DNA from: Enterobacter_D sp963521185 | GTDB taxonomy: Bacteria; Pseudomonadota; Gammaproteobacteria; Enterobacterales; Enterobacteriaceae | Direction of reading: 5' to 3' | DNA: 64,000 bases | Assembly (NCBI GenBank): GCA_963521185.1 | Contig: CAUQTV010000004.1 | Coordinates: 310,001-374,000, forward strand | Shown: in pieces, positions 52,333-60,644 of the stretch | Position numbering within the stretch: position 1 is the stretch's first letter | How the letters are laid out: the number at the start of each line of letters is the position of its first letter | Program-made: the position numbers and the translations under genes | The notes under the pieces: generated by a model | What the model was told of the DNA's origin: nothing | What the model saw: only the letters and a program-made list of their open reading frames with translations | Database searches by the model: none

Positions 52333-54042
52333 ATGAAAATATCAGGATTAGCCCTGGCCGTTGGTTGTCTGAGTCTTTTTTCGTTAACCGCCAGCGCGCA
52401 GGAAAGCGCGCGCATTCAACACGTCAAACTGTTCGCCGACACGGTGATCGACAAAGCGGGCGATCGTTACGGCCACAACGTGCCGCTGCTGGCGAACGGC
52501 GTGGATCCGCGCACCGGCAAGCAGATGGAGTGGATCTTCCCCGACGGTAAAACGGCGGTGCTGTCTAACTTCTCCGCCCAGCAAAACCTCATGCGCGTGC
52601 TGGTGGGCCTGAGCAACCTGACCGGCGACGATCGCTACGCCCAACTCGCCAAAGCCAACGTGCGCTACTACTTTGATCACTATCAGGACGCCAGCGGCCT
52701 GCTGCTGTGGGGCGGCCACCGCTTTGTGGATCTCAAAACCTTGCAGCCGGAAGGCCCGAGCGAGAAGGAGATGGTTCACGAACTCAAAAATGCCTATCCC
52801 TGGTACGACCTGATGTTTGCCGTGGATAAACCGGCCACCGTGCGCTTTATTAAAGGCTTCTGGAACGCGCACGTTTACGACTGGAAGATCCTTGAGACCA
52901 GCCGCCACGGCCCGTATGGCAAAGCCATGGGCCAGCTCTGGCAGAGCGATTTTGAACAACAGCCGCCGTTCTTTGCCACCAAAGGCCTGAGCTTTCTCAA
53001 CGCCGGGAACGACCTGATCTATTCCGCCTCGCTGCTTTATCAGTACGACCACGACGCCGGGGCGCTGACCTGGGCCAAACGCCTGGCGAAGCAGTATGTG
53101 CTGCCGCGTGACAAAAAAACCGGCCTCGGCGTCTACCAGTTCACCCAGGCGCTTAAACGCGCGGACACCACCGACGACACCGACACCAACTCGAAGTACG
53201 GCGACCGCGCTCAGCGTCAGTTTGGCCCGGAGCTGGGCGCGGATGCGCTGGAAGGCAATATGATGCTCAAAGGCCGCACCAGCACGCTCTATTCCGAGAA
53301 CGCGCTGATGCAGCTGGCGCTGGCGAAGTCGCTTAAGTCAGACGGTGACGACATCAAAAAATGGACGATCGATGGCCTGAAAGCCTTCGCCACCTACGCC
53401 TATGACGAACAGACCAATACCTTCCGCCCCATGCTGGCGAACGGCACCGATCTTTCGGGCTATGTGCTTAAACGTGACGGCTACTACGGTAAAAAAGGCA
53501 CTACGCTAAAACCCTACCCGGCGGGCAACGAGTTCTTATTGTCGTACGCCAGAGCCTGGACGCTGGAGCCGGACGCCGCCATCTGGATGGTGGCACGCGG
53601 CATCGCGAACGGCCAGGGGCTGGGCGACATCGGCGAACCCGGCGGCAAGCACCCGCAGTTGAACATAAGCACCACCAACAGCGAGCCATATGCCATTTTT
53701 GCGCTGATCGACCTTGCGCAGTCAACGGGCAATAAAGCCTACCTGACGCTGGCCGACAAAGTGGCGGATAACATCATCGCCACGCGCCAGCTTAACGGCT
53801 TCTTCCTTGACGATCCGCAGGCGGTTTACGCCAGTATCGATAACATTGCCCCGTATGCCCTGCTGGCGCTGGAAGCCGCGATGCGCAACCAACCCGACGC
53901 GGTGGCCCCGTTCCTGAACGGCGCGGGCTTCACCGAAGGAGCGTATCTGCTGCCCGACGGCACGGTGCGCTACTCCACCCGCGACGACGAACTGTTCGCC
54001 TTAAAACCCGGCGAGCAGTTAAAACCGAACGGCAAAAAATAG
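52333..54042 (+). CDS. Periplasmic pectate lyase, polysaccharide lyase family 2
   Basis: The 569-aa protein has a signal peptide (cleavage near ASA-QE) and the alpha/alpha-barrel sequence pattern of PL2 lyases such as Yersinia PelY/PL2A. These cut polygalacturonate fragments in the periplasm by beta-elimination with Mn2+. Segments such as GGHRFVDLKTLQPEGPSEKE, HELKNAYPWYDLMF and ETSRHGPYGKAMG contain the conserved His, Glu and Arg. Its products would be substrates for GH105-type or KduI/KduD pathways. It lies 74 bp downstream of kdgM. Confidence 0.88.
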   Translation: MKISGLALAVGCLSLFSLTASAQESARIQHVKLFADTVIDKAGDRYGHNVPLLANGVDPRTGKQMEWIFPDGKTAVLSNFSAQQNLMRVLVGLSNLTGDDRYAQLAKANVRYYFDHYQDASGLLLWGGHRFVDLKTLQPEGPSEKEMVHELKNAYPWYDLMFAVDKPATVRFIKGFWNAHVYDWKILETSRHGPYGKAMGQLWQSDFEQQPPFFATKGLSFLNAGNDLIYSASLLYQYDHDAGALTWAKRLAKQYVLPRDKKTGLGVYQFTQALKRADTTDDTDTNSKYGDRAQRQFGPELGADALEGNMMLKGRTSTLYSENALMQLALAKSLKSDGDDIKKWTIDGLKAFATYAYDEQTNTFRPMLANGTDLSGYVLKRDGYYGKKGTTLKPYPAGNEFLLSYARAWTLEPDAAIWMVARGIANGQGLGDIGEPGGKHPQLNISTTNSEPYAIFALIDLAQSTGNKAYLTLADKVADNIIATRQLNGFFLDDPQAVYASIDNIAPYALLALEAAMRNQPDAVAPFLNGAGFTEGAYLLPDGTVRYSTRDDELFALKPGEQLKPNGKK

Positions 54043-54059
54043 CGCGTTGTATGACGTTT

Positions 54060-54087
54060 AGCCTGCCAGAGTTTTTGGCAGGCTTGT
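54060..54087 (+). terminator. Intrinsic terminator after the pectate lyase gene
   Basis: AGCCTGCCA and TGGCAGGCT form a 9-bp stem with a 7-nt loop, followed by TGTCTTTG. It lies 18 bp after the stop. Confidence 0.75.
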
Positions 54088-54121
54088 CTTTGTGGGTGTG
54101 GAAGGTTGAGAGCCGTAACTT

Positions 54122-54445
54122 TTATGGCGACTTCGCTTTCACCAGTTCAAGCACCTGCGTTTTATCATCTTCGGAGAGTGCCGCCCAGCCAAGCGTGAGT
54201 TCCGCCAGTACTTCATCCGTCATGTAGAAATATGCCAGTGGCACGTCAAGTGCGGTTGCGAGCTGCTGCGCGACATCGATGCTGGCCTGATGCACACCTT
54301 TTTCATAGCGATTGATGCGCGTGCTTGCGACAAACTCGTCGATCCCGGCAAGGATCCCAAGCCGTTTTTGCGACAGCCCTTTCGCAAGCCTCGCAGCCTT
54401 CAGGCGCTGGCAAAAGATATCGGGATAGTTGATAGAGGTTTTCAT
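54122..54445 (-). CDS. XRE-family regulator, paralogue 1
   Basis: The 107-aa protein has an XRE helix-turn-helix in residues 12-70 (LKAARLAKGLSQKRLGILAGIDEFVASTRINRYEKG). It is about 60% identical to the neighbour encoded at 54529-54840, including the STRINRYE recognition region, so both probably bind the same DNA. A palindrome lies directly before the ATG. The pair looks like a tandem duplication. Confidence 0.88.
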   Translation of the reverse strand: MKTSINYPDIFCQRLKAARLAKGLSQKRLGILAGIDEFVASTRINRYEKGVHQASIDVAQQLATALDVPLAYFYMTDEVLAELTLGWAALSEDDKTQVLELVKAKSP

Positions 54446-54447
54446 GG

Positions 54448-54496
54448 CTACGATAGTCGTAGTTTTGCTTAACGGCAGATACTACGAGTAACGTAG
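54448..54496. promoter_or_regulatory. Palindrome pair upstream of XRE paralogue 1
   Basis: CTACGATAGTCGTAG (54448-54462) and CTACGAGTAACGTAG (54482-54496) lie 34 bp apart, the first only 2 bp from the start codon. The same pair with the same spacing precedes paralogue 2, so these are very probably the operators of the two regulators. Confidence 0.7.
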
Positions 54497-54528
54497 TGTT
54501 GTATTAAGCGTAGCCGGGGTGTGGGCTG

Positions 54529-54840
54529 TTAGCCGTTCTCTCGGGAAATCAAATCATTAATCTGTGAAGGCGATCGGTTAAAAACGAGGATCAGTTCGGC
54601 CAGGCGATCGTCATCAGCATAGAAATAGGCCAGCGGCACATTCAATACAGTAGCTAAATGTTGTGCCGTTTGAATATCCACTTCATGAATACCACGCTCA
54701 TAACGATTGATACGTGTACTTGCAGCAAACTCATCTATGCCCGCCAATATTCCAAGTTTCTTCTGAGACAACCCCCCCGCCAGCCTGGCGGCCCGCAGTC
54801 GTTTGCAGAAAATTTCACGGTAATTAGGTGTAGTTCGCAT
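54529..54840 (-). CDS. XRE-family regulator, paralogue 2
   Basis: The 103-aa protein has the same XRE domain as paralogue 1, differing mainly in the C-terminal 25 residues. It is divergent from the SfsB/Ner-like gene, with shared palindromes in between. Two closely related regulators with nearly identical operators suggest cross-regulation or competition. Confidence 0.88.
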   Translation of the reverse strand: MRTTPNYREIFCKRLRAARLAGGLSQKKLGILAGIDEFAASTRINRYERGIHEVDIQTAQHLATVLNVPLAYFYADDDRLAELILVFNRSPSQINDLISRENG

Positions 54841-54842
54841 AA

Positions 54843-54891
54843 CTACGATATTCGTAGTTTTTGTTTAGACACGATACTACGAATAACGTAG
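54843..54891. promoter_or_regulatory. Palindrome pair upstream of XRE paralogue 2
   Basis: CTACGATATTCGTAG (54843-54857) and CTACGAATAACGTAG (54877-54891) repeat the layout found before paralogue 1, again 34 bp apart and 2 bp from the start codon. This region is also the upstream region of the divergent SfsB/Ner-like gene at 54940. Confidence 0.7.
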
Positions 54892-54939
54892 CATTGATTC
54901 GGTAGCCGTTTTACTTACAGGAACAATCAGGAGGGAATC

Positions 54940-55206
54940 ATGAATCAAGGCTGGCACCCCGCAGACATCATCGCCGGATTACGTAAAAGAGGCACTTCGC
55001 TTGCCGCACTGTCGCGGGCATCGGGGTTGAGTTCATCAACGCTGGCGAACGCGCTGACGCGCCCATGGCCGAAAGGGGAATATCTGATCGCCGACGCGCT
55101 GGGCGTGCATCCGAGCTTGATATGGCCGGAGCGGTACAGGGGGGAAGACGGGAAAATGGTGGAGAGGAAGGGGTTGATAAGGAGGGTTAGGAATCGGGAG
55201 CAGTAA
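54940..55206 (+). CDS. sfsB: Ner/Nlp (SfsB)-family DNA-binding protein
   Basis: The 88-aa protein matches the winged-helix Ner/Nlp family: WHPADIIAGLRKRGTSLAAL, SSSTLANALTRPWPKGE and ALGVHPSLIWPERY. SfsB of E. coli affects maltose genes, while Ner proteins are phage Mu-type repressors. AGGAGG lies just before the ATG. It could be host or prophage-derived; its place just left of the attachment remnant makes host origin more likely. Confidence 0.88.
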   Translation: MNQGWHPADIIAGLRKRGTSLAALSRASGLSSSTLANALTRPWPKGEYLIADALGVHPSLIWPERYRGEDGKMVERKGLIRRVRNREQ

Positions 55207-55236
55207 GGGGTTGTGGGTGTTGGAGTGGGATGTCTG

Positions 55237-55264
55237 AAGCCGCCTGAGGGCGGCTTGGTTTTTT
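55237..55264 (+). terminator. Intrinsic terminator after the SfsB-like gene
   Basis: AAGCCGCC and GGCGGCTT form an 8-bp stem with a TGAG loop, followed by GGTTTTTT. It lies 30 bp after the stop and just before the tRNA remnant. Confidence 0.9.
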
Positions 55265-55267
55265 GGG

Positions 55268-55298
55268 TGGTGGCGAAGGCCGGACTCGAACCGGCACG
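55268..55298 (-). other. tRNA-Leu-like 3' remnant, probable attachment site
   Basis: On the minus strand this reads as a complete T arm (GCCGG-TTCGAGT-CCGGC), acceptor 3' strand CTTCGCC, discriminator A and CCA. It agrees at 30 of 31 positions with the 3' end of E. coli leuX tRNA-Leu(CAA) as I recall it. No matching 5' half (GGCGAAG or GCCGAAG) follows, so it is a fragment. An integrase gene starts 134 bp away, so this is the probable att site left by tRNA integration, with the intact tRNA expected at the far right end. Confidence 0.72.
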
Positions 55299-55400
55299 GG
55301 TTATAGCGGCTTAGCTTGCTTCAAGAATCATTGTTAACTCATTGAACCAGCGAGACTAAAGCTCATAACCCCGGCACATTTCACAGACTGTTTAGCCATG

Positions 55401-55429
55401 AAAAAGCCCCGACAACATAACCGGGGTTT
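55401..55429 (-). terminator. Hairpin over the integrase ribosome binding site, also a leftward terminator
   Basis: AAGCCCCG and CGGGGTTT form an 8-bp stem with one G-T pair and an 11-nt loop. On the minus strand it is followed by CTTTTTC, a good terminator for leftward transcripts. On the plus strand its second arm contains the GGGG Shine-Dalgarno of the integrase, so it may also limit integrase translation. Confidence 0.55.
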
Positions 55430-55431
55430 GT

Positions 55432-56640
55432 ATGAGTTTCAAGAGAGATCGTTATCTAGTTTTAGATCCCTGCGGGAATTACCTCGTGCGGATAGCTATT
55501 CCCAGCTACATGCGCCACCTGTTCCAAGGGAAGCGCTATTTTATGAAAAGCACAGGGACACGCGACATACGTCAAGCGCGTTTGTTTCGCGATGCTATTG
55601 CTTTGGAATGGACTCGCTTAAGGAATCTGCTAAAGCCGCAAAGCGGCTCATCTGTTGATCAAATCATTGATGAGCTACGCCGTGCCAGTATGTACGCCAA
55701 GGAAGCCCCCGCATCATTTGGTGCATCGGTTCAGGCTTGCCCTTCCCTACTTAAAATGCGCGATCTGTATCTTCTCCAATACAGCGAGAAGAGAAAGCTA
55801 ACGACGCTATCCAAGACCAACAAAGCCGTAGAGGTGCTGTTAACCCACCTGAAAAAGAAAGATATTCAGTTGCGGGATATTAACCGAACCATAGTTACAG
55901 GCTGGTTAGATAAGCTCAAAACTGAGCGAGCGCCCCAAACTATCCAGAACTATATAAGCGCACTGGCGCAGATATGGGATCTGGCACGCAATCGCTATCA
56001 CGATGCACCACAGGACAATCCTTGGCGCGGCCATGCGCTCGAAGCAAAAAGCAGTAAGGTCAGCTATGAAGTCTTCGCACCGGGCGAGCTAGCAAAGGTC
56101 TATGATTTGCTCGATGATGAGATGAAAGCGGTAACGGCTATTGGGGCATACAGCGGTATGCGGATCAATGAAATATGTACGCTGCGTGAGAGCAGTATTA
56201 AAACCATCGAGGGCGTTTTGTGCTTTGAGATCACCGAGGGGAAGACCAAGAGCGCGGCACGAATCGTCCCAGTACACAGCAAGCTAATCCCCCTCGTGAA
56301 ATCATTGCTCAAAACCACACATAGCGGTTTCCTGTTCTATCACGCGTCAATTACAGACCGGGCGGATGGGAAGTGCTCAACGTGGCATACGCAGCAGTTC
56401 ACACGGGCAAAGCGTAAAGCTCTTGGCGAACTTGCCGCAGAGAGGAAAGTGTTTCACTCACTCCGCCATGCGTTTGTGCAACAGCTCGACCGTGCTCAAG
56501 TTCCAGCGGATCGTATTGCCCTGCTCGTCGGCCATGAGCGAGGTAGCACGGAGAGCTTCAAAACATATTCGAAAAACGCAGCAGCCCCAGCCGAACTATC
56601 ACGCTACGTGGAGTTTGTGAACCATCAAATAGCCATTTAA
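55432..56640 (+). CDS. int: Tyrosine recombinase / phage integrase
   Basis: The 402-aa protein has an N-terminal DUF6538-like arm-binding region (FKRDRYLVLDPCGNYLVRIAIP), a core-binding SAM-like domain (about 100-205) and a catalytic domain with Arg244 (SGMRINE), His342 and Arg345 (HSLRH), His368 (LVGHERG) and Tyr379 (KTYSKN). All key residues are present. It should insert the element at the neighbouring tRNA 3' end. The ATG has GGGG at 5-nt spacing within a hairpin. Confidence 0.95.
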   Translation: MSFKRDRYLVLDPCGNYLVRIAIPSYMRHLFQGKRYFMKSTGTRDIRQARLFRDAIALEWTRLRNLLKPQSGSSVDQIIDELRRASMYAKEAPASFGASVQACPSLLKMRDLYLLQYSEKRKLTTLSKTNKAVEVLLTHLKKKDIQLRDINRTIVTGWLDKLKTERAPQTIQNYISALAQIWDLARNRYHDAPQDNPWRGHALEAKSSKVSYEVFAPGELAKVYDLLDDEMKAVTAIGAYSGMRINEICTLRESSIKTIEGVLCFEITEGKTKSAARIVPVHSKLIPLVKSLLKTTHSGFLFYHASITDRADGKCSTWHTQQFTRAKRKALGELAAERKVFHSLRHAFVQQLDRAQVPADRIALLVGHERGSTESFKTYSKNAAAPAELSRYVEFVNHQIAI

Positions 56641-56775
56641 ATTTAATGGATGTTTGAATCGTCCATCTGAGCCAGCTCATCGCTACAGCTCCCCGCAATC
56701 CGTTGCAATGACCCCCTCATCTGTTAAGATGCAGGGGCGTTTTCGCATGTCTTAATGATCAGCAATAGGTAAAAA

Positions 56776-57915
56776 ATGTCCACACTTAAACCCGCCATCT
56801 TCTCTTTCTTTTCCGGCTCAGGCTTTTTAGACCTTGGCTTTGAAAACTCAGGCTACGAAGTGGTTTTTGTGAATGAATTTCACCCGCCGTTTATGGATGC
56901 TTACAAGCACTCGCGTGCGGTAATGAACAAGCCTATCCCTCGTTTTGGCTATGCCGAAAAGAGCATAGAGGAAGTTGATCACAAGCAGTTGAAAGACGCT
57001 ATTAAAGCACTGAAGAAAGAAAAAAGACTGATTGGCTTCATTGGTGGCCCACCTTGCCCCGACTTCTCCGTTGCGGGCAAAAACAAAGGGCGCGATGGGG
57101 AGAATGGTAAGCTATCCCAAAGCTACATTGATATAATTGTAGAGATGAAACCTGACTTCTTCTTGTTCGAGAACGTCAAGGGGTTATATCGCACACTCAA
57201 GCATCGCGAGTTTTTTGAGCATCTCAAAGAGCAGTTGATGGATGTGGGTTACACTCTTCATGAAAGGTTGATTAATTCGATTGAATACGGTGCTCCGCAA
57301 GACCGAGAGCGCATTATTCTATTGGGTTTCCAAAGTAAGAGACTAGCCAAGTCATTTAATTGGAGTGGCAGATTATACCCGGATCGTAATGCCTTTAGTT
57401 ACAGTTGGCCAACAACAAATGAATTTTCCGAGGACTCTACACTTGCAATGCCAGAGTCACTCCCACAAGAATTAACTGTTGATTACTGGTTTAAGAAAAA
57501 TAATGTTTCTGAACATGTGAACGCGAAGCATGTATTTACGGCCAGAGCTGGATTAGTACGCTTCAAGGCTGTTGCAGAAGGTGACGATAGTAAAAAATCT
57601 TACAAGCGCCTCCACCGCTGGAGATATTCGCCGACTGCTGCTTATGGTAATAACGAGGTTCATTTACATCCATATAAGCCACGCAGAATAACAGTTGCAG
57701 AAGCGCTTGCCATTCAGTCTTTGCCGAAAGAGTTTGAATTGCCATCTTATATGACTCTTTCAAATATGTTCAAAACTGTTGGTAATGGTGTTCCTTACCT
57801 TGCAGCCTTCGGAATAGCAAAATCTATATTAGAGCATTTAGGGATAAAAGATGAATTTGACAGCAATGAATCTTGTGAATGCGATAGCCAACCTGCCCAA
57901 AAACAGGCAGTTTGA
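56776..57915 (+). CDS. DNA (cytosine-5-)-methyltransferase of a type II system
   Basis: The 379-aa protein has the m5C methyltransferase motifs in order: I FSGSGFLDLGF (12-22), IV GGPPCPDFS with catalytic Cys94, VI FENVKG (131-136), VIII QDRERI, IX HPYKPRRITVAEALAIQSLP and X VGNGVPYLAA. The target-recognition region (about 185-300) is variable and the site cannot be read from it. The gene is noticeably AT-rich compared with its neighbours. Its 3' end overlaps the endonuclease gene by 65 bp. Confidence 0.94.
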   Translation: MSTLKPAIFSFFSGSGFLDLGFENSGYEVVFVNEFHPPFMDAYKHSRAVMNKPIPRFGYAEKSIEEVDHKQLKDAIKALKKEKRLIGFIGGPPCPDFSVAGKNKGRDGENGKLSQSYIDIIVEMKPDFFLFENVKGLYRTLKHREFFEHLKEQLMDVGYTLHERLINSIEYGAPQDRERIILLGFQSKRLAKSFNWSGRLYPDRNAFSYSWPTTNEFSEDSTLAMPESLPQELTVDYWFKKNNVSEHVNAKHVFTARAGLVRFKAVAEGDDSKKSYKRLHRWRYSPTAAYGNNEVHLHPYKPRRITVAEALAIQSLPKEFELPSYMTLSNMFKTVGNGVPYLAAFGIAKSILEHLGIKDEFDSNESCECDSQPAQKQAV

Positions 57916-58927
57916 TTATGTGAATGAAAGTAATGCTGGGAAGATTGTCGTCGACTCGATTAAGTCACCACAAGGCCCGATACGCTTTAAGCGTTTTAAT
58001 CCGACCAAAGGCGAGACGCTTAAAGATGCAAAAATAGACAGCATCTCTAGCCAGATGCTTTGGCGTTTGGCTAATGCAATTCAAGAGGATGCACCTATCA
58101 ATTTAGATAGAGTGCTTGGTGCAAGCTATAACTCCCGTTCCGTTATTGAGAGTTTACTTGCACACACACCGCAATTTTATTGGTGTAAACTCGACCGTTT
58201 AGAAGTTATTAACACTAAACAGACGGTAAAGAAAGGCCACAAGCATCTTGTGTACTTACCCAATTCGCCACACGAAAACGGTAAGCTCTCTGAATACAAA
58301 GCTAATATTGTAATATCAGAGATGAAAACAGAAGTTGTTTATCAAAGCGTTGATCTGGAAACAATCCGTCCAGTTGAAGGTATGTCGATTGAAGAATCAA
58401 GAAGGCATGCACAAATCCAGATTGCATTAGTAAAAATCGGCCACCACTTAGGCTACAGAACATGGGTGGCAGCTAATGATCGTGGACTTAAATATAACGG
58501 AAAAGTCATTGCTCAAATGGACGGGGTAATTGATAGCCTCTCAAATGAAAAGGTATTAAGCTCGTACAGCGAGGCCATTGACGGTGCTAAACTAATAGAT
58601 TGCATTTGGTTTAGAAATGGGAAATTAATGCCCGCCGTGATGGAAATTGAGCACAGCACTGGGATTAAAAGCGGGTTAACCCGGATGAAGAATTTTTGTG
58701 ACTATGCCCCACGGCTTCAAGATATCAGATGGACAATCGTAGCCCCCGATGAATATCGTGCTAAAGTCATTGAGTTTGCGAATATGCCGCAATTTCGAGA
58801 GCTGGACACAAAATTCTTCCCGTACTCAGCAGTCGAAGAACTGTATTCTCTTTGTGAACGACGCAAACCACAAGGAATTACAGATCAATTCCTTAATGCG
58901 TTTATGGAAAACTGCGTAGCCCACTGA
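57851..58927 (+). CDS. Type II restriction endonuclease (PD-(D/E)XK-like)
   Basis: The 358-aa protein is encoded in a frame overlapping the methyltransferase end. Its C-terminal part has IDCIWFRNGK followed by AVMEIEHSTGIKSGLTRM, with Asp250, Glu265 and Glu267 as candidate metal-binding residues. This block recurs in restriction endonucleases with an EVEHTT-like motif. Pairing with a cytosine methyltransferase makes the restriction role very likely. AGGGA lies 6 nt before the ATG. The gene is AT-rich. The recognition site is unknown. Confidence 0.82.
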   Translation: MNLTAMNLVNAIANLPKNRQFDYVNESNAGKIVVDSIKSPQGPIRFKRFNPTKGETLKDAKIDSISSQMLWRLANAIQEDAPINLDRVLGASYNSRSVIESLLAHTPQFYWCKLDRLEVINTKQTVKKGHKHLVYLPNSPHENGKLSEYKANIVISEMKTEVVYQSVDLETIRPVEGMSIEESRRHAQIQIALVKIGHHLGYRTWVAANDRGLKYNGKVIAQMDGVIDSLSNEKVLSSYSEAIDGAKLIDCIWFRNGKLMPAVMEIEHSTGIKSGLTRMKNFCDYAPRLQDIRWTIVAPDEYRAKVIEFANMPQFRELDTKFFPYSAVEELYSLCERRKPQGITDQFLNAFMENCVAH

Positions 58928-58981
58928 CTAGAAGTTGAACATCTTTTGTGCCGGGTGCAACCCCGGCGCAGCCAGAACTCA

Positions 58982-59410
58982 TCACCCCGGATAAACAACG
59001 CCCAGCCCTTGGTTTTGTTGGCGGTAGCTCACCAGCATTGCGTTCATGCTGCTAGGCGACAACCCACACAAACGCCCAGCATGATAGCCACCCTCAGCAG
59101 CGTTAGCAGAGCGATGCACCACAGCACGCACGCGCCCGGTTCGGTGGCAGTGATCCAGCACAGCAGACGTAAGGCGCAACGGCTTACCTGTCACCGCGCA
59201 GCGTCGGTATTGATAATTCCACAGGAAGACACGGACAGCAGCCACATCAGCGCGGCGCAACTCCAGCCGCCCGGAACCATTCAATAGAAAGCGATACACA
59301 TCTTCGAATACAGCAGCGTTTGTAATCCGTTCCGCCAGCGGCATATTGCCGAGGTGTTCCAGATAGCCCCGCATCGCTTTTCTTAGTAGTTGGTCTGTCC
59401 GTGTAACCAT
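58982..59410 (-). CDS. Endonuclease VII-like phage nuclease
   Basis: The 142-aa protein has the His-Me finger pattern of recombination endonuclease VII: CAVTGKPL, then VLDHCHRTGRVRAVVHRSAN and the downstream Asn/Gly block. Only part of the usual zinc-binding Cys set is evident. Such genes resolve branched phage DNA or act as free-standing homing nucleases. It is the last gene of the leftward phage block and overlaps the previous gene by 28 bp. Confidence 0.75.
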   Translation of the reverse strand: MVTRTDQLLRKAMRGYLEHLGNMPLAERITNAAVFEDVYRFLLNGSGRLELRRADVAAVRVFLWNYQYRRCAVTGKPLRLTSAVLDHCHRTGRVRAVVHRSANAAEGGYHAGRLCGLSPSSMNAMLVSYRQQNQGLGVVYPG

Positions 59411-59682
59411 GATTCATAGTCTCCATTGTCAGATGAAGCCCGCTTGCAGGCTTCGTATTCTTCGCGCTGGCGTTGGCATACCAAAGCATAAAGCTCATCG
59501 GCCATCGCATTAACCCGTTCGTCACTGATACCATTCCGGCGCATTAGCTCCAGCAGCTTACGAAATTCAGCCTCAAGCTCAGGCTCTCCGGTATCCATTA
59601 CCCACACTTTCAGGTCAGCGAGTGCGCCAGCCATTGGCGGCGGCTCGATGTACCGCCACCTTAATTTAATCGTGGTCATCAT
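59383..59682 (-). CDS. Small phage protein, unknown
   Basis: This 99-aa (or 100-aa) acidic helical protein starts at one of two adjacent ATG codons (59682 or 59679). It begins MTTIKLRWRYIEPPPMAG and has a Glu/Arg-rich helical C-terminus. I see no family. It overlaps genes on both sides, consistent with a compact phage operon. Confidence 0.6.
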   Translation of the reverse strand: MMTTIKLRWRYIEPPPMAGALADLKVWVMDTGEPELEAEFRKLLELMRRNGISDERVNAMADELYALVCQRQREEYEACKRASSDNGDYESWLHGQTNY

Positions 59683-60100
59683 CTTCTTTATTCTCTCTGT
59701 AAGCCGAGCGCATTGCCCGATACTGTTCAATGGTCAAGCCTTCGCTGGCCGCCGTAAGCCGTTCCCGCGCCTTGCCAACCTGCCGCAAGGCGCTGTCTCT
59801 CCAGCAAAGCAGAAAGAAGACGGTCAGTACCTGCTTACTCAAGCCAGCCAGCAGATCGCCAAGTCCTTGCTCTAGCAGACAGGCCCGCCATGCAGCAGCG
59901 TGCTCCGTCATAGCACCTATTATCGGGACAGGTGCGCCGAGCATTGACGCAAGCTGACTCATCACACTGTTAGCATCGCCCGGATGCAACCGGGGGATAG
60001 TCATCCGGCCAGCCTGCGCCAACAGTTCGGCGTACCGCTGGCGACGTGGGTCATCATCTGGCAGCACTCGGATTGCTCTATCCTGCTTTTTAACCCCCAT
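59666..60100 (-). CDS. Phage protein, unknown
   Basis: The 144-aa protein begins MGVKKQDRAIRVLPDDDPRRQRYAEL, is helical and has one hydrophobic stretch (about 90-100, VLTVFFLLCW). No family is recognised. It lies between the HNH gene and the small 99-aa gene in the same direction. Confidence 0.62.
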   Translation of the reverse strand: MGVKKQDRAIRVLPDDDPRRQRYAELLAQAGRMTIPRLHPGDANSVMSQLASMLGAPVPIIGAMTEHAAAWRACLLEQGLGDLLAGLSKQVLTVFFLLCWRDSALRQVGKARERLTAASEGLTIEQYRAMRSAYRENKEDDDHD

Positions 60101-60118
60101 AAACTACGCCTCCAAAGT

Positions 60119-60628
60119 TTAAGCAGCATTTAACAAATCGACTGGGGTCGAGGGATGGTATCTGGCTTTTGCTTTCAGGTAAGCAGCACGCGCCGCCGCT
60201 TCGCTAGTGAATAAGCCAAGGTGATGGCGTACACCATTAACGCGAATGTAAGCCTCCCATTTGCTACAGCATTTATTCCAGCTATAACCCTTTGCCCTGC
60301 GTCGGTTCTGGTCGTTTTCCCGCTGCGTAACCAAGCGCAGATTGCATAGGCGGTTGTCGTCACGGATACCGTTGATGTGATCGATCTGCTTACCGTGAAG
60401 AATAGCGCCATGCGCAAGAATCCACGCCACGCGATGGGCTTTTAGCTGGTACTGCTTGCCATCAAGTCGCAGGGCAACTTGACGATAGCCATCAGCTCGC
60501 CGGGTGGAGTCAGCATAGGAGCCAGCCTTAACCCGGCGTCGGTTAGCTTTATGGTGCAGGCGACCTGTCACCGGGTCATACAGGAAAAGGGATCGCAACA
60601 GCTCAGGGGCGTAAGCATTATTAACCAT
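60119..60628 (-). CDS. HNH homing-type endonuclease with AP2-like DNA-binding domain
   Basis: The 169-aa protein has an HNH core (KAHRVAWILAHG, IDHINGIRDDNRLCNLRLVT) followed by an AP2-like domain (YSWNKCCSKWEAYIRVNGVRHHLGLFTSEAAARAAY). This pairing is typical of free-standing phage homing endonucleases. It sits directly after the capsid gene, a common insertion place. Confidence 0.9.
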   Translation of the reverse strand: MVNNAYAPELLRSLFLYDPVTGRLHHKANRRRVKAGSYADSTRRADGYRQVALRLDGKQYQLKAHRVAWILAHGAILHGKQIDHINGIRDDNRLCNLRLVTQRENDQNRRRAKGYSWNKCCSKWEAYIRVNGVRHHLGLFTSEAAARAAYLKAKARYHPSTPVDLLNAA

Positions 60629-60644
60629 GACTCAGCCCCTCCAG

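Noticed and set aside
55268..55360. Complete tRNA gene on the minus strand
   Set aside because: Only the T arm and 3' acceptor strand are present; no matching 5' acceptor strand, D arm or anticodon arm can be folded.
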